A stretch of 64,000 nucleotides of DNA from Haliclona indistincta (GCA_964017065.1 OZ024788.1:13565030-13629029); one strand, 5' to 3'; positions 43,313 through 54,868 are shown, counted from the first letter of the stretch. Program-made: numbers and translations. The notes: generated from the letters alone by a model not told the origin.

Positions 43313-43379
43313 TATTGCTCTCATTGAAAAATTTTGAAAGCTATATAGACTTGAAAAGTGTGAAAAAGGTAGACGGCCA

Positions 43380-44668
43380 TAAACCTAAACACTAAACCTA
43401 AACCTAAACCCTAAACCCTAAACCTAAACACTAAACCTAAACACTAAACCTAAAAACTATATAAACACCAAAACTAAACACTAAACCTAAGCACATGCAC
43501 TAAACCTAAAATACTAAACGTAAACTCTAAACCAAACCAAACCTAAACACTAAACCTAAACCTAAACCTAAACACTAAACCTAAACACTAAACACTAAAC
43601 ACTAAACCTAAGCATTAAACACTAAACCTAAACACTAAACCTAAACCTAAACACTAAACACTAAACCTAAACACTAAACATAAACACTAAACCTAAACCT
43701 AAACACATGCACTAAACCTAAACACTAAACCTAAAATACTAAACCTAAACACTAAACCTAAACCTAAACACTAAACCTAAACACTAAACCTAAAATACTA
43801 AACCTAAAATATAAACCTAAACACTAACCTAAACACTAAACCTATACACTTAACCTTGATATAATAACTCCTAAAAATAATATTCCACAGTCACTATAGG
43901 GCGGGGAGGCCTGACCAATCAGATTCGAGCGTGGGAAGTTTTAGGGTCCAGGCACTTTGCGCATGCAACCAAATTTGAGCTTCGCTCAAATTTGGTCACA
44001 TTGCTTAAGTGCTCTGAAATTTGGTCACATTGCTTAAGTGCTCTGGACCCTAAAACTTCCCACGCTCGAATCTGATTGGTCAGGCCTCCCCGCCCTATAG
44101 TGACTGTGGAATATTATTATGCTCACGTGCGCATACACATTAAAGCTGACTAGCAAAATTATAGCATAATAGCATGTTCAAACCTAAACACTATTATAAA
44201 CACCAAACCTAAACACTAAACCTAAACACATGCACTAATATAAACCTAAAATACTAAACGTAAACTCTAAACCTAAACCTAAACACTAAACACTAAACAC
44301 TAAACCTAAACACTAAACACTAATTAACCTAAACTAAACTCTAAACTAAACTAAACTCAACTCTAAACTAAACTCAACTCTAAACCCCAAAACACTAAAC
44401 CTATACCTAAACCTAAGCCAAAACACTAAACCTATATATAAACCTAAACACTAAACACTAAACCTATACACTAAACCCTAAACCCTAAACCTAAACCTAA
44501 ACCTAAACACTAACCTAAACTAAACACTAAACACTAAACCTAAACACTAAACACTAAACCTAAACCTAAACCTAAACACATGCACTAAACCTAAACACTA
44601 AACCTAAACTCTAAACCTACTAAACTCTAAACACTAAACACTAAACACTAAACCTAAACCTAAACCTA
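43380..44668. repeat. Degenerate CCTAAA telomere-like satellite
   Basis: It is built of ctaaac / cctaaa / ccctaaa variants with occasional acatgca interruptions, about 1.05 kb without the inserted hairpin, and runs into the assembly gap. It resembles telomeric repeat DNA but is irregular. Confidence 0.85.
43876..44118. mobile_element. Hairpin MITE inside the telomere-like satellite
   Basis: The left arm aataatattccacagtcact is matched by its complement at the right end; arms of about 75 bp enclose a GC-balanced centre. The satellite continues on both sides, so it inserted into the array. Confidence 0.85.
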
Positions 44669-44868
44669 NNNNNNNNNNNNNNNNNNNNNNNNNNNNNNNN
44701 NNNNNNNNNNNNNNNNNNNNNNNNNNNNNNNNNNNNNNNNNNNNNNNNNNNNNNNNNNNNNNNNNNNNNNNNNNNNNNNNNNNNNNNNNNNNNNNNNNNN
44801 NNNNNNNNNNNNNNNNNNNNNNNNNNNNNNNNNNNNNNNNNNNNNNNNNNNNNNNNNNNNNNNNNNNN
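44669..44868. other. Assembly gap (200 N)
   Basis: 200 N placed at the end of the satellite. The true size is unknown, so the two halves of the window may not be adjacent as drawn. Confidence 1.
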
Positions 44869-45062
44869 GAGATTGCTCGAGATTGTTACTAAAGTGACGA
44901 ACCTGGAAACGATGAAAATCGAGTTTCGTCATCTTCGTTTTCTTCTTTCTTCTACTTTCTTTATTTCTTTCTTCCACTCGCCTAGTACCTTTACGTGAGC
45001 AGTGCCGAGACCAAAACACCCACGAACAGTCGTAAAATTCTCCTGGCATGTGCCTTTTGAAC
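44869..45062. repeat. Segment duplicated at the right window edge
   Basis: It matches 63831-64000 in the same orientation (gttactaaagtgacgaacct, cacccacgaacagtcgt) with scattered substitutions and a shorter TTC tract in the second copy. Confidence 0.85.
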
Positions 45063-45549
45063 TTAGTTTTTAGCGAAACGGCGATTTAAATTCCGTGATT
45101 TCTCGATCGTGATCCATTGTCAGCTGAGTGTTAGACGCCATTAAGTGATTGCGCAATACGCACGTGACCAAGCTGTGGTTAGCGCACGTGACCAAGCACA
45201 AGCTTGAGTATCGCCACGCCGTATAGATCACGGAGAACATAATATTTGTCTGGAGTCTTCGAAGAACGGTAAGCTAGCAAGCGCAGAATCACCATTCTGC
45301 CTTGCCAGATAATTATAACATCCGTAAACAAGTGTGGGCGGGGCTCGAATGCACTGTATTCATGCATGCGTAGGCGAGCTGATATCTACAGCATAACAAT
45401 TATTTAGCTACAAGTTTAAAATTGTTAATAATAAAGAAAAGCCATCAACAACAGGAAAACCAAACCAATGGTGGAAACAAAGATGGCACAGTAATTGCAT
45501 GATATTGAATTGAACTGTACTTCACTGAAAAAGAAAAAAAGGACACAAA
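45063..45549. other. Intergenic, nothing recognised
   Basis: No homologous gene or element is recognised. A 62-codon minus-strand frame (45179-45367) lacks support. Confidence 0.4.
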
Positions 45550-45933
45550 CAAGAAAATAAAAAGATTTCTATCGAAATCAAAAGGATGTAGGGTTGTGAA
45601 ATCTACCACTGGTCAACAACGTAAACTAACAAGGAACAAGCATGGAATGGTAACACGATTGACTTGCTAACAGACCATAGATCCCTACATCAGTGGCTGT
45701 ACATAAGCTGTCACAAGCTGAATGCACTTCAGGTGTCAGTCAACAGCAACAAGCTAAGCTGAACTAGCTATAGTCAACTACAGCAGCCACTGATGTAGGG
45801 ATCTATGGTCTGTTAGCAAGTCAATCGTGTTACCATTCCATGCTTGTTCCTTGTTAGTTTACATTGTTGACCAGTGGTAGATTTCACAACCCTACATCCT
45901 TTTGATTTCGATAGAAATCTTTTTATTTTCTTG
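45550..45933. mobile_element. Long-arm inverted-repeat element, complete copy
   Basis: Arms of about 150-160 bp (left from caagaaaataaaaagattt, right ending aaatctttttattttcttg) surround a centre of about 75 bp. The arms contain ttgacttgctaacagacca. Related truncated copies lie at 15566-15868 and 61192-61325. No transposase is encoded. Confidence 0.85.
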
Positions 45934-45939
45934 TAACTC

Positions 45940-46500
45940 TGGGTTTCACACAGATGTCTTTTTTGGGGTAAACTACTTGAATGCATGTCTTGAAATTGTA
46001 GCACCATTAATTTTAGGAAACCGCAAGCAGCACTTTCTGACCAGTAACAGGAGTAGAATAACCCCTTTCCCAGCTACGTCTGGTAAAGCTGCATGCATGA
46101 AACCACATAAGCTTAATTGCTACCTGCAAACTGCATGTGCATGGTGCATGATGTATAGTCAGGATTTTGAAATCATGCGTGAATCTATTCCATATGCAAA
46201 GCCGGCAATGGTAATTAACATACATGCATGCAGCTACTCATCCATAGAATGGGATATACGTGGTATAGTAGAATAGCTAGTAGTATAACAGTGATCTCGT
46301 AATTTGTCCAATTCTCTTAGTTTATCGTACATAATACATCCTTATGATTTCGTCACAAATTTTTTTTTAATTTTCTAACAACTGAACAGGATAAAAACTT
46401 TAAATTGGGTTGCATGACATGATAGCTCAGTTGTAGTGAGGACTCTTGACTACAGTAACATCTTGATTTGCTGTCTCATTATATTATGTTCCACCACTTG
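45940..46500. repeat. Segment duplicated at 63115-63660
   Basis: gggtttcacacagat, tggtaaagctgcatgcatga and gaatgggatatacgtg recur in the same order with few changes. A short frame in both copies (KPHKLNCYLQTACAWCMMY / KPYKLNCYLQTACAWCMMY) is conserved only as much as the DNA. Confidence 0.85.
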
Positions 46501-46958
46501 TGTGCACAGATGGATATCATGTAGTGGTCATTACCTCCCACATGTATTCATAATTATCATACTAGCTTAGTGAACTGATGATCCCTCATGCATTGCCAAC
46601 AAAACACTATATTATATGATGCCAAAAGAGAGTTACCTTTTACCTTCAAACCCTATATCCTACCATTCATTAGAATTTCATTAGCCTTGTCCCCTGCCCG
46701 AATTTTTCACAATGCAGCGTTTATGCGTTGCGACTGAAAATTCAGCCAGAGGATGAGGCTAGAGTTTCATCAGCCCACTGGACTAATATCAGACTGAACT
46801 CCTCTACCACTGGTTTACGTATAATTCAAATTCTCGCTTATGTAGCAAATGCTGCATAATTTTAAAATGGTATAAACTTACAACATTATACTTAGGTACA
46901 AGCATGCATGTGAACTCTTGATATTAATCATTATTTGCTTGCTCTTTCTAGCTTTAGT
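46501..46958. other. Intergenic, nothing recognised
   Basis: AT-rich 3' flank of receptor-like gene A. Confidence 0.4.
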
Positions 46959-48255
46959 TCATAGTTCATATATGTGATCATCATCTGGCTTTGTCTGTTC
47001 AAAAGTGTCTACTATTACTTCATAGTATCTAGATGTGTCATGACGCTCTTTAGCTGGTGAGGAGGTGTGGTGAGGAGGAGCTACTGCTGTAGTAGCATAA
47101 CATGTGTTCTGAGAGCACTCTATATCATTGCTACAGTAGATGAGCTGGATACTAGCAACATCACTATAGTAACACAATCACTCACTTTGTTGATAGTGCT
47201 GTAGTATCATAACATGTGTTCTGAGAGCACTCTATATCATTGCTACAGTAGATGAGCTGGATACTAGCAACATCACTATAGTAACACAATCACTCACTTT
47301 GTTGATAGTGCTGTAGTATCATAACATGTGTTCTCAGTACACTCTATATCATTGCTACAGAGCTAACATCACTCACTAGATCATGGTGTAACACAATCAC
47401 TCACTTTGTTGATTCTTGTTGTTGAGGACTTTTGTGTTTATCTCTTTGATACAGTATGATGATAGTAGCTATAACACACACTACTAGTAGACACACTACT
47501 ACTACTATTAATACTAGTGAGACTATTACTGCTGTAGTATTGCTTTCAGAGCTAGTTGGTATGACAGTCGATATAGCAATGCCAGTTAATTCAGTTGTTA
47601 TGGTAACAGTTGCTTTGGCGACCATGGTAGCCATAGTATCAGTTGCTGTGGTAACCATTATAGAGGGCTGTGCTGTTATAGCAGTTTTGAATAGTGTTGT
47701 AGTATACCCTTCTGCTGTCATTGTAATGTAGAGACTTGTTACTGTGTCGAAGCTGGTAGAGATTTCTGTGACAATAAGACAGTTCATGCAATTACATTGT
47801 GTATGTGGTACATTATAAAACTCACGTGATGGTGCTATTGCTGTTGTGGGTGTGGTCACAGTCTCACAGTCCCACAATGGTACGAAGCCGCCACAATAAC
47901 AGCATTGAATAGGTTGAGATACTGTACCAGCTCCAATAATCTGAAAGCCACAGGCTCGTGATACTCCACTTATAACAGCACTACACTCCTTATTCTCACA
48001 CTGCAGTGTAGCTAACACACATGATGAGGTGTTATCTGTAGATTCATGGAGACATGCACTGTCATCAATACCACCTTGACAAAATCCTGTATAATAATAA
48101 GAATACATGAAAATAGTGTACTAGTGTACTAGTCATATATAGTCTTTGAACAGAATAATGTCTTTACTCTGTTATAAGTGTATCTCACCTTGTGTTGATC
48201 CAGTATTGATTCCAACACATACTATCAGTAGAACCACCAACTCACTGGATACCAT
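46959..48255 (-). CDS. Type-I membrane protein family, member A
   Basis: Exons 48255-48189, 48086-47826, 47765-47405, 47354-47298, 47242-47186 and 47130-46959 join in phase to 324 residues. Exon 1 is a signal peptide (MVSSELVVLLIVCVGINTGS). Exon 2 is a Cys-rich ectodomain of about 87 residues (GFCQGG ... CENKECSAVISG ... IQCCYCGG). Exon 3 is a Thr/Ser/Val-rich stalk, one TM segment (AVIVSLVLIVVVVCLLVVCV) and a basic stop (YQRDKHK). Two 57-bp exons repeat NNDIEC..NTCYDTTALST. The last exon gives a tail with Tyr motifs YYEVIV and HIYEL. I do not recognise the family; a receptor or adhesion role is inferred from topology. The 19-residue repeats fall after the TM segment, so their cysteines would be cytosolic. 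Confidence 0.75.
47186..47354 (-). repeat. Tandemly duplicated 57-bp coding exons of gene A
   Basis: Exons at 47354-47298 and 47242-47186, with their introns, form a repeat of about 112-118 bp; the last exon starts with the same sequence. Each exon is phase 2-2, so copies can be added without frame change. Confidence 0.85.
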
Positions 48256-48370
48256 TACTAACACAGTAATTACTAAAGGAGCAGTATATATTCCTGCAAT
48301 ACTTTGCAACACAAAATATTTGACGCAATGATCAACCATACGTATACAGTCACACCATTATAGCTATATA
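48256..48370. other. Upstream flank of gene A, cut by insertion
   Basis: This flank (caatactttgcaacacaa ... ccattatagctatata) matches the upstream flanks of genes B and C, until it is interrupted by the large element at 48371. The match resumes at 53988. Confidence 0.75.
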
Positions 48371-48506
48371 ATGAGCATTCATGACGCAAGGCATTAATGC
48401 AGTTAATAAACGAGTGGACACTCCCCCCGGCGTGCTTGCAGTGCGTATGCGCATCACTTGTAGATCACTCATCCCTGCCACGCTACCTGGTCAGTGTTTG
48501 CTTCTC
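48371..48506 (+). repeat. Split direct repeat A1
   Basis: It starts atgagcattcatgacgcaa and ends gtttgcttctc. It differs from A2 (53124-53259) at about two positions (aaGgc/aaAgc, ccGgcg/ccAgcg). Confidence 0.9.
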
Positions 48507-49888
48507 TCTTATCCCCTACTGGCCTTGCTACCTTACAAGAACATCAAGCTTTGGTCCCCGCGCGTGGTTAGAGGCAGCATCGTGTTCACGGGTTGTATTT
48601 GCAATGCCAATGGTTTATGGCGTTGGCAGGTTGCTGGCTTGTGTCCATGGGTGCTACCGTTCGGCGCTATAGACAGGTATAGGCCATCCACGAGGTGAGT
48701 GCCACGTTGTGGTTCCTTGACTGTTGGCATCGTACCTACCTACCCATCAAAGCAATATCTGTTTTAAGTAAGCTGCATGCGTGTCATGATGGTAGTTTAT
48801 GTGGTCGTTGAGTTAAGAAATAGCGCGCACACTGTTCATTCGCCTCAGGAGTTTTGTGGCCTGGTTCGTTCCCATGTTGGTTGATGTTTTAATATTATTT
48901 TTGTGGCCGGTTTTTACATGGCACTTACAAAGATTGTCCGTATGCACAATAATTACTCAGGTAGCCGTTCTTCTGTCTAGTAGTCGCTCGAAAGGTATCC
49001 TATAGCACTGGCAGAGCTGTTATCGTGCAACTCTGCTTAGTTAGCTGTGGATAAGGGATGATACCTCGATAGCTACCAGCTAGAGTGGGCTATGTTGCTA
49101 CTTGTCTTATTATTGTTTTTAATAGTTTTTTTTTTTTTTTGGTTATTGGTGTGTTGGTGTTCAGCAATTAGGTTCTGGCCATAGTTTAGGCTCGTAGAGA
49201 GTGGTCCAAGTGTACACAATTGCATGAATTCATTAAATGGCTAAGTAGCAAGAAGGTACATCTTTCGCGGCATAGTTTAGTTTCGTGGCAATCTACGGGT
49301 GTGCAGATCAATTGCTAATTCCTCACCCGCATGTTTCATAAGTCAAGCGTATCCCACTGGTGGAATAGCCATGTATGCTAGTAAAGTATTTTTAGAATTC
49401 TCGTGAGGTTGGATAGTTACATTGGCTGAAATCCTGCGGGTCAAGGTACTAAGGATGTACCAAGAGTACCAAGAAGGTATCGAGACTTGGCTGGTTAAGG
49501 TAGTTGCACCCCCAAGCCAGCCCATTCATGTGCCCATGGCAGCCGTGGATGATATCTGTATGCGTGGTTACAGTTCCCTTGGTTATTAAGTGCAGTTGCT
49601 GGCGGGTATATTCAGTATGGCATGTGATTAGCTATCAGCTATCAGTATGTGGTTAGCTACAGTCAGGCTCCCGACTGTACGAATCAATAGCATGCTTAGT
49701 GCTCATCACGTTGGCTTGACTTTGATATGATAGTCAACAGCCTATTGGCGTTGAAGAATACATGCCGTGTTTATTGTTGCATGCTGTGATTACGAGTTTA
49801 ATGTGCAGTGCTTCTTAAAGATATACACCTTTTATAAGTCCATAATTTTGTTTAACATTACCATTAAAGGGCTGCGAAAGTTGTTGTG

Positions 49889-49977
49889 TATAATAGGCCC
49901 CTGGCCGGGGCACCCTCTCCGTAATGGGTGGTTTTGTTGGTCCCAGTGGTGTCTGCCTTGGAGGGGTTCCACTGTAG
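49889..49977. repeat. Half of a TA-MITE inside the large element
   Basis: gttggtcccagtggtgtctg and ggggttccactgta match the right half of the MITE at 19663-19831. This suggests a nested older insertion or shared ancestry. Confidence 0.6.
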
Positions 49978-50859
49978 TCAGTTCTGGCCATTGCATTGTC
50001 CTTGGGTGTTAGTGACTATGTTTTAGTTTGTTTAGGAGCACTGTGTCCAGTGCCTCTGCCATTTGGTGGGCTCTCATGCATTGTCAGTGGAATTGTTGTC
50101 CGGGAAGCTCCATGTGAGCGTAGTCTATAGCTTACAGTCCTTGAGGTGTTCACCAGGGTTTGACGGTGACTGTGTCTGTCCGCTACCATTCAGAATGGCT
50201 GATCGGCTGCTGATTCAAGGCACATTGCATGAGCATACTGGGGATTCATGTAGTGGGTTGAGCCATGGGGCAGTGTAGTGTTTGCAAAGTGTATAGTACT
50301 GGATTCGTCAGCCTTACATCTAGCTGCAGGGTATGGGATATCATAGGTGACGAATTTCAGGTGACAGGGTATAATGTGTCGGGTGCTTAGGTCAACCATA
50401 CGGCCATGACATTGGCGTGGTTGCCACCTATAGCTTGATTGGCACCTAGAGCTTGTGTATTTGTTGCTATAGTGACTTACCAATTGAGGCATGTTGTAAA
50501 CCCTGCTCTGGCCTATATGTATTTATATAGGATGGCTGCCAGGTGATAATCACATGGGCCTATGAATAGCACATCTAACCGACGTTAAACAGGCAAATCC
50601 AAGCTTATTGTTACTGTTATGATAGAGGGCAACTCTTCGTTTATTAGGTATGTAGTTGAGCCTTATCTAGGAGCGTTACCTGGTTTTGAGTTATTGTTGA
50701 CTCGAGATTCAGGGGGTATTCCTGTTTTATTTGAGAGATGCGTCATTCAACCGAGAGTTGACAGTCGCACCCCCAGAACACCTGTTTGTCACTGTTACAC
50801 TAGCTTAGACAGAGGTAGCTAGGTAGCTGATTGAGACATTGCCTTACTATCCCAAAGAA

Positions 50860-50990
50860 AGTGCCTTTACTACCCTAAAGAAAGTGCCTTACTAAGGAAA
50901 GTGCCTTACTAAGGAACGTGCCGGAACGTGCCGGAACGTGCCTTACTATTCCAAAGAAAGTACTTTCCTTGGAAAGTACCTAAGTGCTTA
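50860..50990. repeat. Short tandem and palindromic repeats
   Basis: gtgccttactaaggaa, a triplicated ggaacgtgcc, and aaagtactttcc form clustered direct and inverted repeats in the interior of the large element. Confidence 0.75.
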
Positions 50991-52281
50991 GTTAGTCAAC
51001 CCCTGTATCAATTTACCAGGAACGTGTTGTGAGACTAAAGTAGAGTTGATGAATAGTGTGTCCGGTTATGACGACTGTGCAGTCAGGTACTTGTGTATGA
51101 GCACAAGCGCTTCTCCATTGGACAGTGGCCCAAAACGGCTTTGGGTAGAGTCACCCTGCAGGCTCGTGTCGCATCCATGGAAGATAAACGATATCTCTTA
51201 CAGTTTGCCACTTAGCACTACTGTCCATGGATGAGTGAATGACAGTGTAATTGGGAATGTATAGCGCTATGCACTATTGGAGGAATTCTCGTGGACTTAT
51301 ACACTCTCAAGTTGCAGGAGACCTAAGGGCGTGCACTCTGTGGTTCTGCAAGGTGTTGACCTGTCATTATGCTGCCGGCTGGCCAGGGACTGACGCCTAC
51401 CTGTGGGGCGCTTTGTATTCCTCACTTGCAGTCGCAGGGGTGGAGTATGTGTCCCCCCTAGTGTCATGGTGATCTTAGGGGCGAAGGACACCTGCACCGG
51501 TTCAGGGTACACTTGTTGTGTCTCTGCGCTGGCTACTGGTTTGGGACACCTATGGCGTCCTGGAACTTACTAGGTTTCCCGGATAGGTATTATGCTGTGT
51601 GGTAGACTGGTCGCCATGGTACCGCTGCTAGTAGTTGCCGGCAATGCTGGATGTGCAAGGCACCTTGTTGCTTGTGTTGGCACGTTTTGTATGTCCCAGC
51701 AATTGCCGAGGTATGACCCATGAGGTCTACCAAACCCTCTTCCTCTTGCATGCTGGGATTTCGTGATGTTATCATACTCGCGGCCCACTGAGCATTAGGT
51801 AATATTTTCATTAAAAACGAAGTTTGGGCACCTTTCTGATGGCGAGCATGTGATCCCGTCATCTCACCGCATGGGTGGCCTACTGGCAGCTTGTCGTGTT
51901 TTTCCTCCTACCCTATCCCCTTCCTTACACGTAAAATAAAATTATAGCCTGCAGTGTTGTTTGTACGTAGCGGGTGTAGGTGGGTCTCCCTCAAGTTTAG
52001 CTAAGTACCGTAGTTATTTTCAATTAGGGGGTTACGGTAAGAACTGATTGTGTTATGATAGGAAGCTCCTAACTTGTACCTCTGGCAGGATGCCTAGGTC
52101 CTTCCCATTGGCGGACATTATACAGATGGGATATTATGACATGCTTATTAATGATACCTTCTAAATATGTTGCATTCAGTAGTATGATTGTCGTGTGAAC
52201 GTTGTTCCATTTTTATTGCACGCCTTCTCCTGAACTTGCTGGCTGTTAAGTGTATTTATACGTTTTGTCTGTGACTGTCTG

Positions 52282-52689
52282 TTGCTATCATCTTGTTTGT
52301 ATGTGTGCTGTTGTGTTAGCTCTAGTTGTTTGTCTAATACTTCCACTCTGCGGGTCATGACAAGCTGTCGAGTCGAAATGACAGATCCCTTGGCCCACAA
52401 GGTTTGCACTGAACACCAGAATGCTTACCTGCGATACGTACGCATGCCACCTTCTGATTTAGCAAAGGCATCCGCTAGGTCGCTTCCCCCTCTCACATCT
52501 TCACTACCTCAGGTATTGAGATCAGTGTTAGGCGTAGGAGTCGTCCATCTGTGTTTGTATGTGTTGCTTTTACGATTTCTGCTGTGTTTGCTCCCTAAGA
52601 AAAGTTATGATAACGTGTCTCGTATTATGGGAGATGAAGGTATTAGTTGTCGGACTGTGGAGAGGGTAGAGGATGTTGATATTGTTTGA
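52282..52689 (+). CDS. Possible C-terminal remnant of a tyrosine recombinase
   Basis: A 135-codon frame just before B1 contains NAYLRYVRMPPSDLAKASARS. Tyrosine recombinases of DIRS/Ngaro/Crypton type often end with an aromatic-rich Y..YvR.P...La..S..L stretch holding the catalytic Tyr. The position at the 3' end of the interior fits such an element. I do not see the preceding Arg-His-x-x-Arg motifs in any frame, so the rest is decayed or the match is chance. Confidence 0.25.
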   Translation: MLSSCLYVCCCVSSSCLSNTSTLRVMTSCRVEMTDPLAHKVCTEHQNAYLRYVRMPPSDLAKASARSLPPLTSSLPQVLRSVLGVGVVHLCLYVLLLRFLLCLLPKKSYDNVSRIMGDEGISCRTVERVEDVDIV

Positions 52690-52719
52690 GTGCATGATCA
52701 TGTTAGTGGGGTATGGGCC

Positions 52720-53123
52720 ATGCACTCTGATCACAAGGAGGTTAGCAGGAGTGCTGCCATCCTTTGGTGCGTGCCGATACTCAGCAGGCCGCCTGCATGC
52801 TTGTTGCGTAGCAGATGCACGGTAGAAACGTTCCCCTGCAAGATGTTGCGGGAGCCATTACGTTCCCCCGTGAGAGCAACGGGTGCTCATTGTATGCAAT
52901 CCCCCGTCATGGTTCACGGGTGCTCTTGCTATGCAATCCCCCGTCATGGTTCACGGGAGCACAGGCGTTCCCCTTCTGTTAAGGAGGTGTTTGGCGTTCC
53001 CCTTTTGTTAAGGAGGTGTTTACGTGTTTATGTTAGCAAAGGGGGAGTGTCCCAAGCAGCTTACCAATCACCTTCCTGTCCATGTGATGGTGTGGAAGGC
53101 TTCACGTCCGCGAAGTTGATTAA
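52720..53123 (+). repeat. Split direct repeat B1
   Basis: 404 bp, nearly identical to B2 (53584-53987); one difference seen (ccccttTtg versus ccccttCtg). It contains internal cgggtgctc / cccccgtcatggttcacggg repeats and a duplicated gttaaggaggtgttt. Confidence 0.9.
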
Positions 53124-53259
53124 ATGAGCATTCATGACGCAAAGCATTAATGCAGTTAATAAACGAGTGGACACTCCCCCCAGCGTGCTTGCAGTGCGTA
53201 TGCGCATCACTTGTAGATCACTCATCCCTGCCACGCTACCTGGTCAGTGTTTGCTTCTC
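53124..53259 (+). repeat. Split direct repeat A2
   Basis: Second A copy, directly abutting the end of B1 (ttgattaa then atgagcattc). Confidence 0.9.
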
Positions 53260-53583
53260 CCCACCCGCCTCCCCGGGGCTAAGAGTCTTTTGGTTTGTTT
53301 TTTTTTCTCTCAGGCTGTGATTCCTGTTGTCGGTGCTGCTGCGATTATTTTTGTTGTCTGTTTCTGTTCGTGTGTTCGTAGGTCCGTCAGTTTTTTCTCC
53401 GTTTTTATTATTTTTTTTTTATTGTTGTCTTCTATGTTTGTTTGTTTGTTTGTCCGTCTGTTGTTTTATGTTTGTGTTCTTCTATGTTTGTTCGTCTTCC
53501 CTCCACTCTTTGGAGTGTGAGCACTGCTTGGGCTACTGGTGCAAGGGTTGGCACACACTCCCCCAGGTCAGGTCACAGAGGCT

Positions 53584-53987
53584 ATGCACTCTGATCACAA
53601 GGAGGTTAGCAGGAGTGCTGCCATCCTTTGGTGCGTGCCGATACTCAGCAGGCCGCCTGCATGCTTGTTGCGTAGCAGATGCACGGTAGAAACGTTCCCC
53701 TGCAAGATGTTGCGGGAGCCATTACGTTCCCCCGTGAGAGCAACGGGTGCTCATTGTATGCAATCCCCCGTCATGGTTCACGGGTGCTCTTGCTATGCAA
53801 TCCCCCGTCATGGTTCACGGGAGCACAGGCGTTCCCCTTCTGTTAAGGAGGTGTTTGGCGTTCCCCTTCTGTTAAGGAGGTGTTTACGTGTTTATGTTAG
53901 CAAAGGGGGAGTGTCCCAAGCAGCTTACCAATCACCTTCCTGTCCATGTGATGGTGTGGAAGGCTTCACGTCCGCGAAGTTGATTAA
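53584..53987 (+). repeat. Split direct repeat B2
   Basis: Second B copy and the right end of the element. The host flank cagtatctatatactaatgatg resumes at 53988. Confidence 0.9.
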
Positions 53988-54868
53988 CAGTATCTATATA
54001 CTAATGATGAGTACTATAGTATTGATAATGTTGACATTTCAAAGTTGTGATAATGATAATTATGTCAATAGTTATGTTGGGTGTTGTTGGTTATTTTTAG
54101 ACTAAGTTTAATATAGCAAGTTGTACACAAAGTTTTGAGATGATGAGATTAAGCATGTATTAGTACTAGTGCTATACCATGCCTACCTGTAGTGTATCAG
54201 GAATACATGAAACAATAACCACTAATTAATCCCCTCTTGAGGCATTCATGATACACCACAATAGACATTGTGTAACTGACTGGTATGTACAATGGTGATC
54301 ACAACACCCGCTGATGTCTGTAGGTTTCTATAGGATAAATAAGAGTGACTTGCACAAAATAAGTTGCCTGGTGAGGTTGACTCATATGCAGCTCTCACTC
54401 ATTCCTATTTTTTCTCTCTTGAAGGTAGATCATTTCATGATGTTTCTGCCCAATGGGTGTCATTTGACTTCCTGTGGACTATCAAATATTCCACAGGAAA
54501 TCTTGTGCAATGTATCTGAAGTATAACACTGGCGGTGCCTTTGAATATAAGGGTTCCCATGATACAAATCATGTATAGTTATAGTCTCATAGCTATATCT
54601 TAATACACCTAAATATGAAGTGTATACTTCATTACACAAACACATTAGCATATTCCCATCTTATCACTCATACTGGATGATTATACTGAGCCAGAACACT
54701 AAAAATTAGTTGAAAGCTAAACTGGATAAAACACACAAAAATAGTATGTAATAACTGCATGTATCATCTTGCGTAATAGTACTGATATGTATTATAAGAG
54801 AACATAAAAAGCTATACTACAAGCACTGTTGATATAGTAAAATAAGCAATCAAAATGTGCTAGTTGCT
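53988..54868. other. Intergenic, contains dispersed repeat
   Basis: It resumes the gene A upstream flank to about 54110. From about 54170 to 54560 it is related to 18177-18600 in reverse (attccacaggaaat, cctatagaaacctac inverted). The remainder is AT-rich 3' flank of gene B. Confidence 0.6.

Larger units (their letters stand above)
48371..53987 (+). mobile_element. 5.6-kb split-direct-repeat element (Ngaro/VIPER-like architecture)
   Basis: Direct repeats are arranged A1 (48371-48506), interior, B1 (52720-53123), A2 (53124-53259), a 324-bp spacer, then B2 (53584-53987). B1 and A2 abut exactly; A copies are both 136 bp and B copies both 404 bp. Flanks tagctatata and cagtatc join to the unoccupied sequence seen upstream of genes B and C, with no target duplication. 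Ngaro/VIPER retroelements of the DIRS order have A1 ... B1-A2-B2 ends and tyrosine-recombinase integration without duplication (family knowledge). No RT or RNase H motif was read in the interior. The orientation is arbitrary apart from repeat order. Alternative: a tandem unit whose second copy has a large internal deletion. Confidence 0.7.

Noticed and set aside
46420..46480. Possible tRNA-like sequence (tagctcagttgtagtgagg)
   Set aside because: Only a box A-like match; no box B or cloverleaf, and it is part of the duplicated segment that recurs near 63600.
47456..47731. 91-codon plus-strand frame
   Set aside because: Antisense shadow of the Thr-rich stalk and TM exon of gene A; similar shadows occur at genes B and C.
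48381..48698. 105-codon frame at the start of the large element as a gag-like gene
   Set aside because: Much of it lies in repeat A1 and it has no zinc knuckle or other domain.
48371..53987. LTR retrotransposon
   Set aside because: The repeats are split (A and B separated at the left, B-A-B at the right), ends are not TG...CA, and there is no target duplication.
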